64,000 nucleotides of DNA from assembly GCA_037951165.1 (NCBI GenBank), contig JBBDHG010000112.1, positions 744,501 through 808,500 on the forward strand, given 5' to 3'. The position numbers were made by a program, and so were the translations under genes. Below are positions 1-13,000 of this stretch, piece by piece. The stretch comes from Lophius americanus. Its lineage: Eukaryota > Chordata > Actinopteri > Lophiiformes > Lophiidae. The notes under the pieces were generated by a model. It had not been told where the DNA came from, did not search any database, and saw only the letters and a list, made by a program, of their open reading frames with translations. How positions within the stretch are numbered: the first letter of the stretch is position 1; every line of letters begins with the position of its first letter.

Positions 1-1306
1 GCAATCATTACAGGCATAGATCTATCAGTATGCTGATGCCCGAAGCTCCATTGTCCCTCCTCCTCTTCTTCCTCATCTTCCTCCCCTGTCAGTCCTCCTC
101 CCTGTCTGCCTCTCTGCAGCAGCAACAGACCGCCTCCTCATTTTCTTGCCCTTTCCTTCACAGCTCCCCACAGTCAACAGCACGGTCCCTTTCCTCCCAC
201 TCTCCCCCTCTGATAATAATCAGCCTCTGTGAGCAATCAGCGCAGGCTGAACAGATTATCACTGATATGAGCTGATTCTCAACATTATCACATGTAGCCT
301 TTTAGAATAAGCAGCAGCCAATTAAGGATGGAAAGACAATCGATTGTAAAATGTACACAATAATTTTGTTCCAATTTCCTCTGACAATAAACACCAGAAA
401 AGAACAAATATTTAATTATACTGCAAACTGGAGGTAAAACATCTAAAACTAGTGTTTGCTCAAGAAATGAAATCTTAGCCTTGAGGCTTGCGAACAGGCC
501 TGTGGTATGAATGATGGCCACTCGATCAATACAGAAGTTGATATAGGTAATGAGCTGACAATGAGAAGGTGACACCTTGTATGGCAGCCTCTGTCACCAG
601 TGTGTGGTTGTGTGAAGGATGGTTAGGAGAAAGAAAGAAGAAAAGCACCATACAAATGAAGTTCATTTAAAATTAAGATCAAATGGGAAAAAAATAAATC
701 AATTATCTTTGACATTTACCATGCAGGAGAGTGTGTGGGGTTTGCGTTTATGGGAAGAGAAGAGCACAGTTGCTCCCAAATGTCAGATGTGGCCTTAGGG
801 GGTAAATGGCAACAGTTTGCATGGTTGTATAATTTTTATTGTATCATGGTCAAAAACAGAGCTCCTTCCTAAAGAAATATCCCAATTAATATGCGCATAG
901 GAGCCAAAGTACACCACAAAAAACTGAAAGGTTATAGTGACTCACATATAAATGAACACATGCACACAGATGAAGGGCATGACTGAACGGAGGGTCCTGT
1001 GTAGGGAGATAAGCTAGTCTGGAGGCTCTATCCTCCGTGTTGTTGTTTCGTGCTTTAGACTTCTTTACTGAAGTACTGCATCAATTAAATGCCAATTAAT
1101 TGCTGGGTTATTCAGTGCCGGTGTTGAAAGGACTTATCAGTCAGAATTCACTGTAAAACACCAGATCAATGTCGCAGTAGTGAGGTCAACCAAGGTTATT
1201 TTCTGGAATACATTTTCCAGAAAAGAAGGCATACATTTTTAAAATAACGGCTTAACTGGTCACTCTCTTTTTCACCTTCCTTCTTCCCACCCTTTTCTTT
1301 CTCCAG
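1..1306 (+). other. xpr1 intron, upstream part
   Basis: This stretch lies before the first recognisable xpr1 exon of the window and must be intronic, because the next exon begins in the middle of the EXS domain. A serine-rich open frame at 30-275 is a pyrimidine-rich stretch with no recognisable domain. A good polypyrimidine tract and CAG precede position 1307. I saw no exon, RNA gene or repeat here that I can support. Confidence 0.75.
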
Positions 1307-4300
1307 TTCCGTGTGTTCACTGCACCGTTTCACCGGGTGGAGTTTGCAGACTTCTGGCTCGCTGATCAGCTCAACTCACTTGTGTTTGTTTTAATGGACT
1401 TGGAGTACCTCTTCTGCTTTTACATCTTCGAGCTTCAGTGGAACAACAGCGAGGGCCTGCTGCCCAGGTTCAAAGGTGATGCATGGATCCTTGGTCACAG
1501 GGGCTTGAGATTATCTGTTAGATGCATTTCCATCTGTGCACAGATTAGAAATAGTACTTTCTATGGCCCAGCGAGGGGAATTGCATGTTTGCCCAAAAAT
1601 CCTCCAAGCTAAAGGCATTGTAATGTAAAGTGTACTTGTTTTTTTAATATGAATATTCTCACTCAAACATTTAGATAGGGCAACGCAAATCAGGCCTTAT
1701 AGTTTCAGATGTAAAGACTGATCTGCTGATATAAAGAGAGGGAATCTCAGACATTTCAGAAAGATGAGGACTTCAACATTATCGTGGGTCAAAGCTGCTG
1801 TAGTGGCTCCGGTCCAGTGCCAGTTTCACAGGAGACGCGTGTCTGTAGGACCCGACTTTTTCTTGACTTAGGTGCATGGGGGTCAAGGTCATCCAGATTT
1901 TTCAACTCTTTGTTCTTAACAATGGAGTATGGTCTCATGTCTATAGCAGTGTACATCCCAATCCAGCTGGTAATAGGTTTAACCCTGCCTGATTCTGCTT
2001 CGTAGGATATGGTGATTCAAATGTGTATGTATTGTTATTGTCATTTCACTTTCCTCAAAAGTAAAATGATCCCAAACTTTTGGCTTGAATGACCGCGGTT
2101 TTTCGTTCAGTCTTCCAGAGTCCATGGTTGTCTTATCATCTCCTATCTAACATTCCCTATTCATGTAACCACACCTCTGCTTTATGATAAACAAATGCAT
2201 CAGTAAAACTGTATTTTATACTATTATTGTTAAACTTTGCAATATATCCAGTGATCACATACGTCTCAAAACATGGTCAGTGGTCCAATAGGTTTACCGA
2301 TCAACTGTGCACCACTGATCAAAACAATCAATATATGAAGCCCTAATTTACCTTAACCACAGTGTATATACATGACAACATCCCTATATGGAGATGTTTG
2401 GGCTGTGTTTGTCAAAAACTTAGTTTGACAATTTACCACACAGTTGAACTATATTGTCAGGGGGTTAATAACTTAATTCACCTCTGTTTGTTTCTATTCC
2501 AGATTCCGGTGACTACGTTTGCCACAGCTACTCATATGGTTTGCGTGCCATCATCCAATGTCTGCCAGCTTGGTTGCGCTTCATCCAATGCCTGAGGCGT
2601 TACCGTGACACCAAGAGGGCCTTCCCTCACCTGGTGAATGCTGGGAAATATTCTACCACCTTCTTTGTCGTCACCTTTGCTGCCCTCTATGCCACACACA
2701 GAGGTAGTAGGACACACAAATAAATGTGTAATCAAATATCTGTTCTATATGTCATGTACCTAGGTAGATATTTAACGGCTCTTTCATAAAATGCTTTGAA
2801 GTCCAGGATCCAAATCAAAGCGACAATATTAGTGTGTTTTTGGCAAATTGTTGTTCATGTTGGAAGATGGCCTTGGTTTCATTGTCAGTCCTTTGAGCTT
2901 TAGAAATGAGATTTATAGAAATGTGAAAGATTTCCAAACACAACCATGGGTAAATTAGGCAATACACTCAAATATGTCCTTCAGTATGGAAGCAGGAAGG
3001 AAGCCACTAAAAGATAGAAAAGACTGATACTCCTGTTTGAGATGGATCACAATCAAGATTGGAAAGGAGTAAAAACAGGAAAATATAGAGAAGTTGCCGT
3101 TCGAATTCAAGTCACTCTCCATCCGACTGCTTCATTATTAGCCTGCAATTATTTCTCTAACAATTATTATTATTCTGATGCAGAAGCCATCTCTCAAATG
3201 TGTTTGTGTGAGACAGCACCCACGCTATAGAAGCATCACTACAGCACGCATTCAGTGTTCACTTATCTTTAACAGATTTATCTTCACACAGCTCCTTTTG
3301 AAAGCTGTCTTCCTATGCTGCTCATATTTTTATACTCACAGTTTATTATTTATTTGCCAGCAAAATGTCATCTGTGAAAGTTTATCTTCACTCTTTTAGA
3401 AGGCTAAATGTTATTTCCCAGCTTCACTTTATTCTTTCCCGATTTAAATTCAGATCAATAGTTGCATGTTTCCTAAGCTGACCACCAGAGATCTGATATT
3501 GAATGAAGCAGGCTAAGAGACATACAGACTGACCTTTTTTTCTACAGCTCAGTAGGAAAGGCGTCCATTAAACCATATCCTCCTTCCTCCCTTGGTCTGA
3601 GGCCCGTGAAGACTAATGGCTTTGTTTCATGTGTTATTCTGTATGAAGCTGTCTTTCATCGGGCATAACTGAGGCTGAGATCAATCACTGGTGAAATAGA
3701 AGAGCAGTTTTAGCTGACCGACAGTTGCTCACATACACACATGGATACTGAATAAATTGGGAACATGTGGTTTAACGTCTGCAGTTATTATTATTTTGGC
3801 AAGTTTTAAAGCCTTTGAAGAACAAATATGGGCCCAGTTTCAGAATCCTGACTTAAAATATGGAAATGGTGAGTAAATAGCTGTATCCGGCGTCAGTCTG
3901 AAAAGAAAGCATGGTGGTGTCATGTTAACACTGCTGGTCAGGTTGCAAAAGGTTACAGTAGTATTAGTCAGCATCGGGCAGAGCCCCCCTACATCTGTCT
4001 GGGGATGGCACCTTCATGCAAACATGCACACAGCCCTGAGTCAGTTTCCTCCTGCACGTGCAGCAAACAGCCTCAGATAATGTGGCTTTTTGGCTTTCTT
4101 GTGTCTGTGTGGGATGTGATAATTGAATCATGTTTGATGTGATGCATCAAAGCAAACAGCTGTTTGGGGAAAAATTCACTGAAGAACTGGTTGGATGCTG
4201 TCACACAAATGCATCTCATCAGAGGCAAGAATGATGATGGAGGATATCCTGATTTAGGCACAATTCCCAAACCCTGCATCCGACAATGTGATGCCTGACA

Positions 4301-7300
4301 ATAAAGCAGATTGTGTTACTCAGGATCAATACAGGCTCAGTGTTATGCACATTGGCTTGAGAGGTATTGCCGTTTTAGATGCACGGAAGTCATAGGGCGA
4401 ATAATAATTGAAACCCTCTGATTTATCTAAGCCAGGAGAGCAGGATGTTTCATGATGGACTGGAATAGCTTAAGTCTCTATTAGACTGAACTTCCTGAGG
4501 TGTTTGAACAGTCATTGTCCAAAAGCTTTGAAGAAATTCCTCCATCTCTGACATAAATACCAATAACTCGGAACAGTCCTGCTGCTCTTTGTGAGAATCT
4601 GACTATGATGGCAAGAAAAAAAATCCACTCCAGCTAAAACAAAGGACCAGTAAATTTAAAGCTGACCGAGCAGAATGGGGCTGGAGGAGAGGAGAGGAGA
4701 GGAGAGGAGAGGAGGTATTAGCACCTGCCTGGGGCTGAAAACATGTCTGCGGGACTCTGTCGGAAGGGAGATAAACCCACAGCTGACAGCTTTTATGACT
4801 TAATTTCATGTACTGACCGCTTGTTCATTATAAAGAGGGGAAATGCAGAGCAAGCAAAAACTCCCACCCAGACTCATAAACACATCCTCAATCACACACA
4901 CTTTTACCAAAGAAAAAAAAGACAACTCTGTGAGTCAATTTCCTTTCTGTCTGTCTCTGCTCTCCTCCTGCTGCAGCTAATGTCTTCATCTAGTATCTAT
5001 CTAGAGCCACAGTTTATCATCAGATAGAGGAGCGGGTGCTGTGTGTGTGCACGACGTGTTGCACTCGGTACAAAATTGCCAAAAATTGTTCCTGTATTTC
5101 TTAGAATCCTAGCAGCGGAGTGTGTGTGACAGGAGGTAGTGACCGTTGTCAGTCCCTGCTGGTGTCAATCAATGTCCATCACACCATGTTTGCCTTTTAA
5201 TGGCGGGCCAGCCTGCTGGAAAAGACTCAGCCCTAACAGACTGAACTAACAGTGGTTAAATACTTCTACAGTTTGGAAGCAGAAGAAATCACAACAGTGG
5301 ATATTCTATGACAAGAGTCTTTTGTCCCTGACTATGTTTAATTTACAGCTGGGAAATCTCAGTGGGGCCTTAGGGACTGCTTCCATTACATAGCTCAGCT
5401 GAAGACGCAACAACACAATGAAGCCAGCAGTTAACAGAGACGCACAGTAGTAATTCTCTGGTAGATTTGTCCCCTTCTCTGCTCCCCGGCGTCTCGTTGG
5501 CTGGTGGTAAGGAGAAGGAGTGACTGTGACAAATGAGACCGATTCCGGTCTTTGTCTGGTGACTGCTGTGTGAACCACTGTGCTAGGCCCCTGGGTGCTG
5601 ATTTATATATTGGCGCCCACGAGGAACAAGTGAATCACATTAAATAACAAACTTATAGCTTCTTAGATTCTCATCAACAAATTATAGTTCTCATCATTAC
5701 AGCCAACCTGCAGTAAGAACCCGTTACCAGCATAGACCTAACCTGATCAGCCATAACATTATAACCACCGAAGAATTGAATAAGATTGATCTTATTGGTG
5801 CAGATGGGTTGGATATATTAGATAACAAATTAGCATTGTTTCCTTTGAGTTGATGTATTGTTGATGTTGATGTATTGATTGTACTATAAGCGGAGAAAAA
5901 CGGCAAGTGTAAGGATCTGAGCGACATGGAAATGGGCCAAATTTTGAAAACTAGACTGCTGAGTCAAAGCATTTCTGAAATTGTAAGTCTTCTTTGGATG
6001 TAGTTTAGGGAAAGACGGTGAACCAGTCTCCTATCCCACAGAGGAGCCCACTGTAGTGTTTATATCTGGAAAATGCTGATTCTGATAAAAGGATGTCAGA
6101 ACACTTTGTGCATTGCAGCTAGCTGTGTACAGGGCTACATAACCACAGTGCCATTGCTGACCTCTGACCCCAGGTCAGCACCTTCAATGAGCACGTCAGA
6201 ATATGAACTAGACAACAGAGTAATAGAAAGATCTTTGTTGAATATTTGATATCTTAGACTTTCATTGCTGTTATAATGGACACATGATTTCCATTACTGT
6301 ATGGAAGTATCTCAATAACATCCCCTGCATTAAAATGTATCTATAACAATACTTTTACATAACCCAGCTATATCGCAAATAAGGTTATATTTTATGCAGG
6401 TATCTCTTTTCTCACATACTTGCTTTCATCTCAGCCAGTGAACAAGCTACAACACAATTTAAAATTTACTCAGCGAAAGTGTGTTGATCTATTTGGGAAT
6501 TAAACTTTTTATTTATGCTAGTCTCAGGACAGCCTATAACCTGAATGTACTCCATGTATTGATAGCAGGAAGTCTCCCTCTAGTGGTCAAAGTGTTGCAT
6601 TAAAATATGTAGTATTTTCTTCTGACTAAGGTGGTAGAAGAATCCAGTTATCTCATGTCACACACTTTCTTAAAACCTGTCCTCTGAAATATTGTTTTTG
6701 TTTCTTTCTTCCAGAGCAAGGGCATACCGATGCTGACATGTTCTTTTACCTGCTGGTCGTGTTCTCCACGATCAGCTCCGTGTACACACTGATCTGGGAT
6801 CTGCGCATGGATTGGGGCCTGTTTGACCGAGGGGCTGGAGAAAACACATTCCTCAGAGAAGAAATTGTTTATCCACAAAAGGTAACGTCTCACACGAACA
6901 CACACACACACACAAAATCAATTTTAGCCTAAACCTGTCTCCTCTTTGTCTAGGCCTACTACTACTGTGCCATTGTAGAAGATGTGATCCTGCGTTTTGC
7001 CTGGACGATCCAGCTCTCTCTGATCACAATGACCAAGCTCCACTCTGTAGGGGACATGGTAGCCACTGTGCTTGCTCCCCTTGAGGTCTTCAGGTGGGTT
7101 TTGAGTACATCATAGCCTTTTATTTTGCACATATCTGGATACGCACATATGTGCTCCATAGGATTAGAAATTTTCCCAGAACTGACTACAAATATTTGAC
7201 TATGAAATAATTTTGTAAAATCTGCTTCAAAATGATATCGGATGATGTTATTCAGTTATATTCAAAGGCACCATGAGGTCATCTCGCTCACCTTCCCTCT

Positions 7301-7918
7301 GCAGGCGTTTTGTGTGGAACTTCTTTCGTCTGGAGAATGAGCACTTGAACAACTGTGGTGAGTTCCGTGCTGTGAGGGACATCTCTGTGGCACCACTCAA
7401 TGCTGATGACCAGACCTTATTGGAGCAAATGATGGACCAGGAAGACGGCGTCCGTAACCGCTCTGGCAAGAAGACATGGAAGAGATCCTATAGCCTGTCA
7501 CTCCGGCGCCCGCTACTGTCCTCCTCACAGTAAGAAATAACACTCTTCATCAGGCTCCTAAATCCCTGGAGTGTTATTTGTTTTTGATTGATAATTTCTT
7601 TGGAGGCAAGTAAATAAAATCTAATATAAAATTATATACAATGTCTCCTTAATTCAGTCCATCAACCATTTATCAATATGGAGACTACCGTGTCAATAGA
7701 TAAAACATATTTATACATGCTAATGGTGTATGTAACAGATTTTTGACCTTGTTCAAGATGCAACCATCAGTAAATTGAATGATTCCAAAATGAACATATA
7801 TGTTGTAATTATCACATGCAAAGAAATGGCAGTTAATGGAATGTTTTTCCTATTCTCTAGATCGAAAAAGGATACCAAGGTGCTAATTGATGACACGGAT
7901 GATGAGGCTTTCAGCTGA
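1307..7918 (+). CDS. xpr1: xpr1, solute carrier family 53 phosphate exporter (3' part, six coding exons)
   Basis: XPR1 is the plasma-membrane inorganic phosphate exporter, also known as a gammaretrovirus receptor. The window holds its C-terminal half in exons 1307-1475, 2503-2703, 6715-6881, 6954-7093, 7305-7529 and 7861-7918 (TGA at 7916-7918), all with AG/GT borders and matching phases, giving 319 residues. The reading starts FRVFTAPFHRVEFADFWLAD, then has WLRFIQCLRRYRDTKRAFPH, DWGLFDR, GENTFLREEIVYPQK and RFVWNFFRLENEHLNNCGEF, which are hallmarks of the EXS domain, followed by the cytosolic tail ending TDDEAFS. Several hydrophobic helices are present. By comparison with the roughly 696-residue family, the window begins near residue 378; the N-terminal SPX domain is outside. 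No frameshift or stop interrupts it. Which teleost paralogue (a or b) this is cannot be decided here. It converges on sin3b. Confidence 0.96.
1476..2502 (+). other. xpr1 intron
   Basis: This intron lies between two EXS-domain exons. The donor GTGATG follows CAAAG and the acceptor is TTCTATTCCAG; the split codon (G + AT, Asp) keeps the frame. Small open frames inside it (for example 1784-2005) have no recognisable content. I saw no other feature. Confidence 0.8.
4684..4714. repeat. (GGAGA)n microsatellite
   Basis: About six consecutive GGAGA units inside the large xpr1 intron. On the minus strand this reads as a run of Ser-Ser-Pro-Leu-type codons, which explains the spurious open frame there. 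Confidence 0.9.
5741..6232 (+). mobile_element. Tc1/mariner-like transposon remnant
   Basis: The start reads CTGATCAGCCATAACATTAT AACCAC, the typical left end of a fish Tc1-like element, followed by decayed transposase code: 'aagtgtaaggatctgagcg' corresponds to RKDLS, 'gggccaaattttga' to GQI, and 'atgtcagaacac' to VSEH. Stops and gaps break every frame. The right terminal repeat was not found, so the end is approximate. A second copy with both ends lies at 29991-30464. It is non-autonomous and old, inside an xpr1 intron. Confidence 0.75.
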
Positions 7919-8565
7919 ATTCACAATGTCATCACGTAAACACAAACACAGACAAACACACACACATACGCCAATGTACTGTACTCACAAGGACCTCAAT
8001 CACGAAGACCTAACCTCAACCGTCCCTCTATAGTAACTAGTTTAGTAACCTCTACCCTCAGTAGAAACCTTTAAGGCAGTTAAACCCTCATGCTGTCCAT
8101 TGTTTTGGACAATTTACCTTATATTTACATCTACGTGAGTGGATATGGTCTTTGTAAGTATAGAAACCCACACACACGCACACAGAGTTGAAATACAAAA
8201 GGATAAACCCACTGATGCACAGGTGGTGTAATACTGCTACAATAGAGGGGAGAGCTAATACTACACACACCTACACACAAGGAAAATCTACACACAACTG
8301 GAAACAGACCACAATTGCCCTGGATTTACCGCATTTTTCCCTTTTTTTTAAAGGACATTTTTAGTATGTGTGATTGACTTTCAAATATTCGTGATTCTTC
8401 TAGATTTTTTATTCTTACCTCGGTCTGGATTCATGTATGTGATGCTGCATCAATGGGCTACACACGACTGTTTACACTCTTTTTAAATACTCAAGGATCC
8501 GCAGTGAGAAGACAAGCCAATCAAAAGACTGAATGTGACTCAATAGAAACATCATAGCATATCAA

Positions 8566-8571
8566 AATAAA
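8566..8571 (+). terminator. candidate xpr1 polyadenylation signal AATAAA
   Basis: The first canonical AATAAA after the xpr1 stop codon, about 650 nt downstream. Use of the site is inferred. Later AATAAA/ATTAAA hexamers exist, so a longer 3' UTR form is possible. Confidence 0.4.
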
Positions 8572-11500
8572 TCAACTGGTTTCAACTCGTTGATACTTTT
8601 TATACTTCATCTTTTTTTCTGTTGTTTTAATATCATGAATCAAAACCCTGAGGGCACTTGCAGGAAGAGTGCATTTCATACGCAAACATGGAAAAAAAAC
8701 TACTTGTACCCCAAAAAAATGTTTTGATTAAAACATTTATAGTCTTTGAAGTTGCTTTGTATTATATTTAATGTATTTTGATGTTCTCTATTATTCTATT
8801 GTAATTGCATAGTAATTTTACATGTGTTGTTTATACAAGGGAAACTAGTTTGAGCATCCACACAATGATTATTAATGTATTTTATAATGTGTGAAATGTT
8901 TTTATTCTTGGTCTTGTCTCAGTTTTGATAAGCTCACATTTAGGCCTCGATTTACCCCTAAACCTCAAACCTGACTTGTGAATCGTTGTTTGATGTCATC
9001 TGAAAGTGACGATTAGCCTCAGTTAATGTATGTATTCTGCTGTTCTTTGCATTCACTGCCAAAGCTCTATTTCTTTGAATGTGCCTGAGGCTAAAGCGGC
9101 TCTGTCTATCCAACATGCACAAAGCTTAATCACAAAGTACATGTTACAGAGGGCTGATTTAGTAGGATGGTTCCGTCCTGATGGAAACCCCACTATTATG
9201 AGTAAAACACTGTCAGCAAAGGTTTGATGTGATGCACTGTGTCGGATGTTCAGCTGAATTGTTGCTGGATAAAGAGTGCACATGCCAAATCTTATCTTTC
9301 TCTCACGGTTACTGTGGCACAGCAGGAGAGCCTCATGTCTTCTGTGTCTTTAAACCCATGAGAAACATCCACAGATAGGAAAATATAATGTTATTATTTT
9401 TCCAATCGTGTGGTATCTTGCCAGACATGTTACTTCAGAGCCCCTGGTAATGCTCAGTTTTGCCAGATTTGTTGGTTTTGCTGTCTTTTTTTTAAATTAA
9501 TTGTGAAGCCAAAAATTATTATGGAGCAACATTTAAACAATTGAATAACATTTGGATTGTTTCGTCTAGAAAAAGTAAATGCCAATTTAATCATCATGTT
9601 TTGCTTTGCTTCACCAAATTAAATTAATTTAAATTGTAATTTTAAAAAAATTGGGCTACTTTCATGAAGCTTTGGCGGGTTTGAGACTCTGATTTTACTA
9701 CATTCTGGTCATGCAGTATCTGTCAGTAAAGCTCATTCCAGCATATTTAACTATTATTGGATGTGTCACACAGCTCCTGTCCAGCTCTAGGCTCTGTATC
9801 AGTCAGGCTGCTGAGCGCTTTCAGCATCACAGTCACCCAATACGTTTGCATTTGTGTCCTGTGTTTAGTGTTGCCAGTAGCACTTTTTATAAATTCATTG
9901 ATTTGTTGTACCTTGAAGTATAATCACTACTCTCAGATTAGGAAAGTTCACAACCCTGGTTGCTATATGGTTCCTTGTCTTCTTTTCAAACCATCAGCTG
10001 TTGGATATAGTTTAAAATGCTGCTCTTTAAGAGCCCCCTGGCTTTCAGAGAGAGGATGTAAGCTTCACTGTTGGTCCGTTTCACTTCCACTTCCTGTGTG
10101 ACCCCTTCACTCTGCTCTGCTGTTCCTCGCTGTGACTACACCGTTACACTAACAGACAGTCATAAGACAAAGTCCAGGGAGCCACAAGGCAAATGCGTCG
10201 CAGATCGGCTGTTTCTTCTGTTATTCCTGGAGACTGAAAAAGACTGTAAGGCTTCTGTGTGCAATGAGGTTGATGCGGTCTGAATAGCTAGGAAGAATAA
10301 TGAATGTGTTGTACCTGTTAAAATATAGAAGATGGCTCGCCCACTGATTCATTTAAATACACCAGACACTTGGCACAAGTACATGACATGAGACACGGAC
10401 ACGCATACACAGCCACATTGTCTCTCTCCCCAACAGATCATTTTGTAAAAAGGTTCTGCTGTCTTGCCTGCATGCTGCTTTTGCTGTACTTTGTATATAG
10501 ATCTCATTTTATTGATGTAATGTGTATATTATCAATCGTGATAACCACCGTGACCATGATTGATTTCATCTTGCCAATGTTGCTCCGAGACAAGCAGTAT
10601 TTTCTAGGTGATGAGGAGCTGTTCTTTGAGTGGTCACAACGATGCAGACTTCTTCATGTGTAAATCTGTTGATGTTTTGTTTTTTTTAAATGCTGTGGAA
10701 AATATTGAGAATGTGAATGGTTGTATCTCGTTGGTGAATCCATTTTCTCCAGAGTTCTCTGTCAGAGAGAAGGTTTAACGGGAGGGCAGAGTTCTGTATC
10801 CTGATGCTGTAACACTGTTTGTACATTTGTGAATGTGCATGAAAATATTGTGGAGGATCTGTTGTTATAAGCTGCCCTCTTGACAGAAGCACTTTGACTT
10901 ACTGTAGAACCGGTCCAGAGAGGACACACACAATAACAAAATACCTTCAAACTGATCCCTGAGCTCCTCCTGAATGTCTGACAAGCAGATCTAGAATCTT
11001 CTGTTTGCTTGCTGGAAGCATTTTTTAAGATGCTACTGTTTTAGTGACTAGTGTCTGTTTACAGATGTTTTGTATGTGTAACTGACTTAAAAACAGGGTT
11101 CTTTGTACAGCTTGTGCTCCATGAGATGATTTAGGCAAAAAAGCCCTGACATCCCATTTTCCTCATAGGTGAAAATCAAAGATTTTGTTTCCTGCTTTTT
11201 GAAGCTGCCAAGACGTGAACGTGCTCGTCCTGTGTGCATCCCCCACCTCTCACTTGGTGTTCTTGGTATCCTTTCTCTGCTCTAGCTGAATGTGTCAGTA
11301 GCTGTAGCTGGTAGATGGGTGTTCTAATTTGTTAAGTTATTTAAAAAAAAATTTGATTGTAGCTCAATGTGATTTTAGGAGACAGGAAGAAATCCAAATG
11401 TCTTACAGTCTGAACCAACCTCTCTTAGAGTAGTCTGTACATGTCGAGTGTTTAACACTGTGCTATGATGCGTTTCCTGATAGTATTTGTAATTCTGTAT

Positions 11501-11599
11501 ACACTTTGTTGATTCTGTCATATCTGGGTTTTATAAACCACAAGTATTTTTAAAACGCGATCTGACTCTAAACTCGTCTTCTTTCCTCACACTGTTGAA

Positions 11600-11766
11600 G
11601 TTTTGCCTGTAAGCGTGAATGTGAGTGTGTTGGTTGTCTGTCTGGGATGAACAATTCATCCAGTCTATATCCTACCTCCCCAAGAGTCAGCTGGTATAGG
11701 CTACGGCCAACCCATGACCCTGTACACAATAAGTGGTTGTAGATAATGAATAAATGGATGGACCAT
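11600..11766 (+). repeat. fish 'gggataggctccagcc' interspersed repeat, copy 1
   Basis: The sequence reads '...gtgaatgtgagtgtgttggttgtctgtctggg...' followed by 'agctggtataggctacggcc' and '...aataagtggttgtagataatgaataaatgg'. This is a decayed copy of a very common fish repeat whose usual end is 'cagctgggataggctccagc ... gataagcggttacagataatggatgg'. Other copies in this window are at 17165-17345, 42513-42622, 49222-49310, 57915-58070, and 62008-62100 with 63647-63789. It lies between the two convergent genes. Confidence 0.75.
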
Positions 11767-12043
11767 TGAAGTTTTAGCTGCCCCAACTTATTCTCAACTT
11801 TCCTTTTGTAACAGATTTTGGTCAGAAGGCCTCACAATCAAGTAGCTGGAAACCGCAAATTCCTGTCAATTTAAAACTCATTCGATACAATATTGTCAGT
11901 TAATTTCAACTTTTTAAAGGCTCTTATTTCACGTGAAGCCACTTCATTAGATTAATTTGGTTATGAACAAACTCATTCTACAAAATGCATCGTGCCAACA
12001 AATATCCTGCCAGTCAACATCTAAGAAGGTCACAACTAGGTTG

Positions 12044-13000
12044 TTTATTTTGTTTTGATAACTGATACAGGATAAATGTTATACATTCTGTCTTAACACT
12101 GATATTTTGCTTTATTTTCAATGTCAGTATGCAAAAAAAGACAATACAAAGTAACATTTAGTATCATGAATGTGATACACACTGCTTCATCCATATTAAA
12201 CCAATTAATTACGGACTCCTTGTTGCCCAAGTGATATATTTTGTAGCTACAACACAAAAAATGCAAAAATACAAAAAAAAAAATGCAAACACTAAAGAAC
12301 CACATGAATTTAAGATGCATCAATCAACTCATGTAGATGCATATATAAAAAATACAGGATCCCTGTGGTATATATGCACATACAGTAATAATGCATTTAC
12401 TAGAGTTGTACAGTCTGTACTGGGCATACAGACAAAAGTAGAAGATCAGGATACACATACACACATGATTTATCATCGTCTCTCCATATAAACACATAAA
12501 CCAACAAATAAACAGAAGGCTCTCTGGCTTTAGATGCTAAAAACTACTCTTGACTTAAAAAATGAAAGAATCAGACATTCACATTTCTTAAACAAATTCA
12601 ATGGTCGCCAACCCTCTCACCTGATCAACTCTGTCCATCAGTCGTCTTTTAGTGCCACCAGAGAAGCTAGAACAATGATTTGTGCCGTTGTGTCCATCTC
12701 GACCTGTCCATTAGGGCCGGGCACATTGATTACTTCACTGTATGTGTTGGTCCTTTTCTCTCCACACCATCACTTGCTGTGCACTCATTCACTGTTCACT
12801 AGCGTCAGCAGTCCGGAGTCTGCACTTTGTTTCTGCCAGCTTCTTCATTGATAAGTGGAAGTGAATGAGTGGACATGTCGTGGAGGAAGGTTGGGAAGTG
12901 GGACTGCAGCTGTTTATGTCTGGATTTAGTGTATGAATGTACTGTAAGTCCATGCATTTACTTTTAAGTGTGTGCTGTACATCCATCTATCTGTGGACCT
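12044..13000 (-). other. sin3b 3' UTR
   Basis: This is the minus-strand sequence after the sin3b stop at 13001. Two AATAAA hexamers on the minus strand (12111-12116 and 12044-12049) are good candidates for the end of the transcript, giving a 3' UTR of about 0.9 kb. No coding signal is seen. Confidence 0.55.
12111..12116 (-). terminator. candidate sin3b polyadenylation signal AATAAA
   Basis: A minus-strand AATAAA about 885 nt after the sin3b stop codon; a second lies 67 nt further at 12044-12049. The assignment is by sequence only. Confidence 0.45.

Larger units (their letters stand above)
2704..6714 (+). other. large xpr1 intron
   Basis: A roughly 4-kb intron between the exon ending in ALYATHR and the exon beginning in EQGHTDAD. 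It contains a pentanucleotide microsatellite near 4684-4714 and a degraded Tc1-like element at about 5741-6232 (separate entries). The remaining AT-rich sequence shows no exon or RNA gene that I can support. Confidence 0.8.
7919..12043 (+). other. xpr1 3' UTR and convergent intergenic DNA
   Basis: Downstream of the xpr1 stop there is AT-rich sequence without convincing protein code. A canonical AATAAA at 8566-8571 is a candidate proximal poly(A) signal and an ATTAAA lies near 8727. Vertebrate xpr1 transcripts can have long 3' UTRs, so the transcript may run several kilobases further. Open frames at 9757-10101 and 10370-10663 encode hydrophobic sequence with no family I recognise and are probably chance. 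A repeat fragment lies at 11600-11766. Confidence 0.6.

Noticed and set aside
10370..10663. Open frame with a hydrophobic, membrane-like segment downstream of xpr1
   Set aside because: No family resemblance; AT-rich DNA readily gives Leu/Phe/Ile-rich frames. It probably lies in the xpr1 3' UTR.
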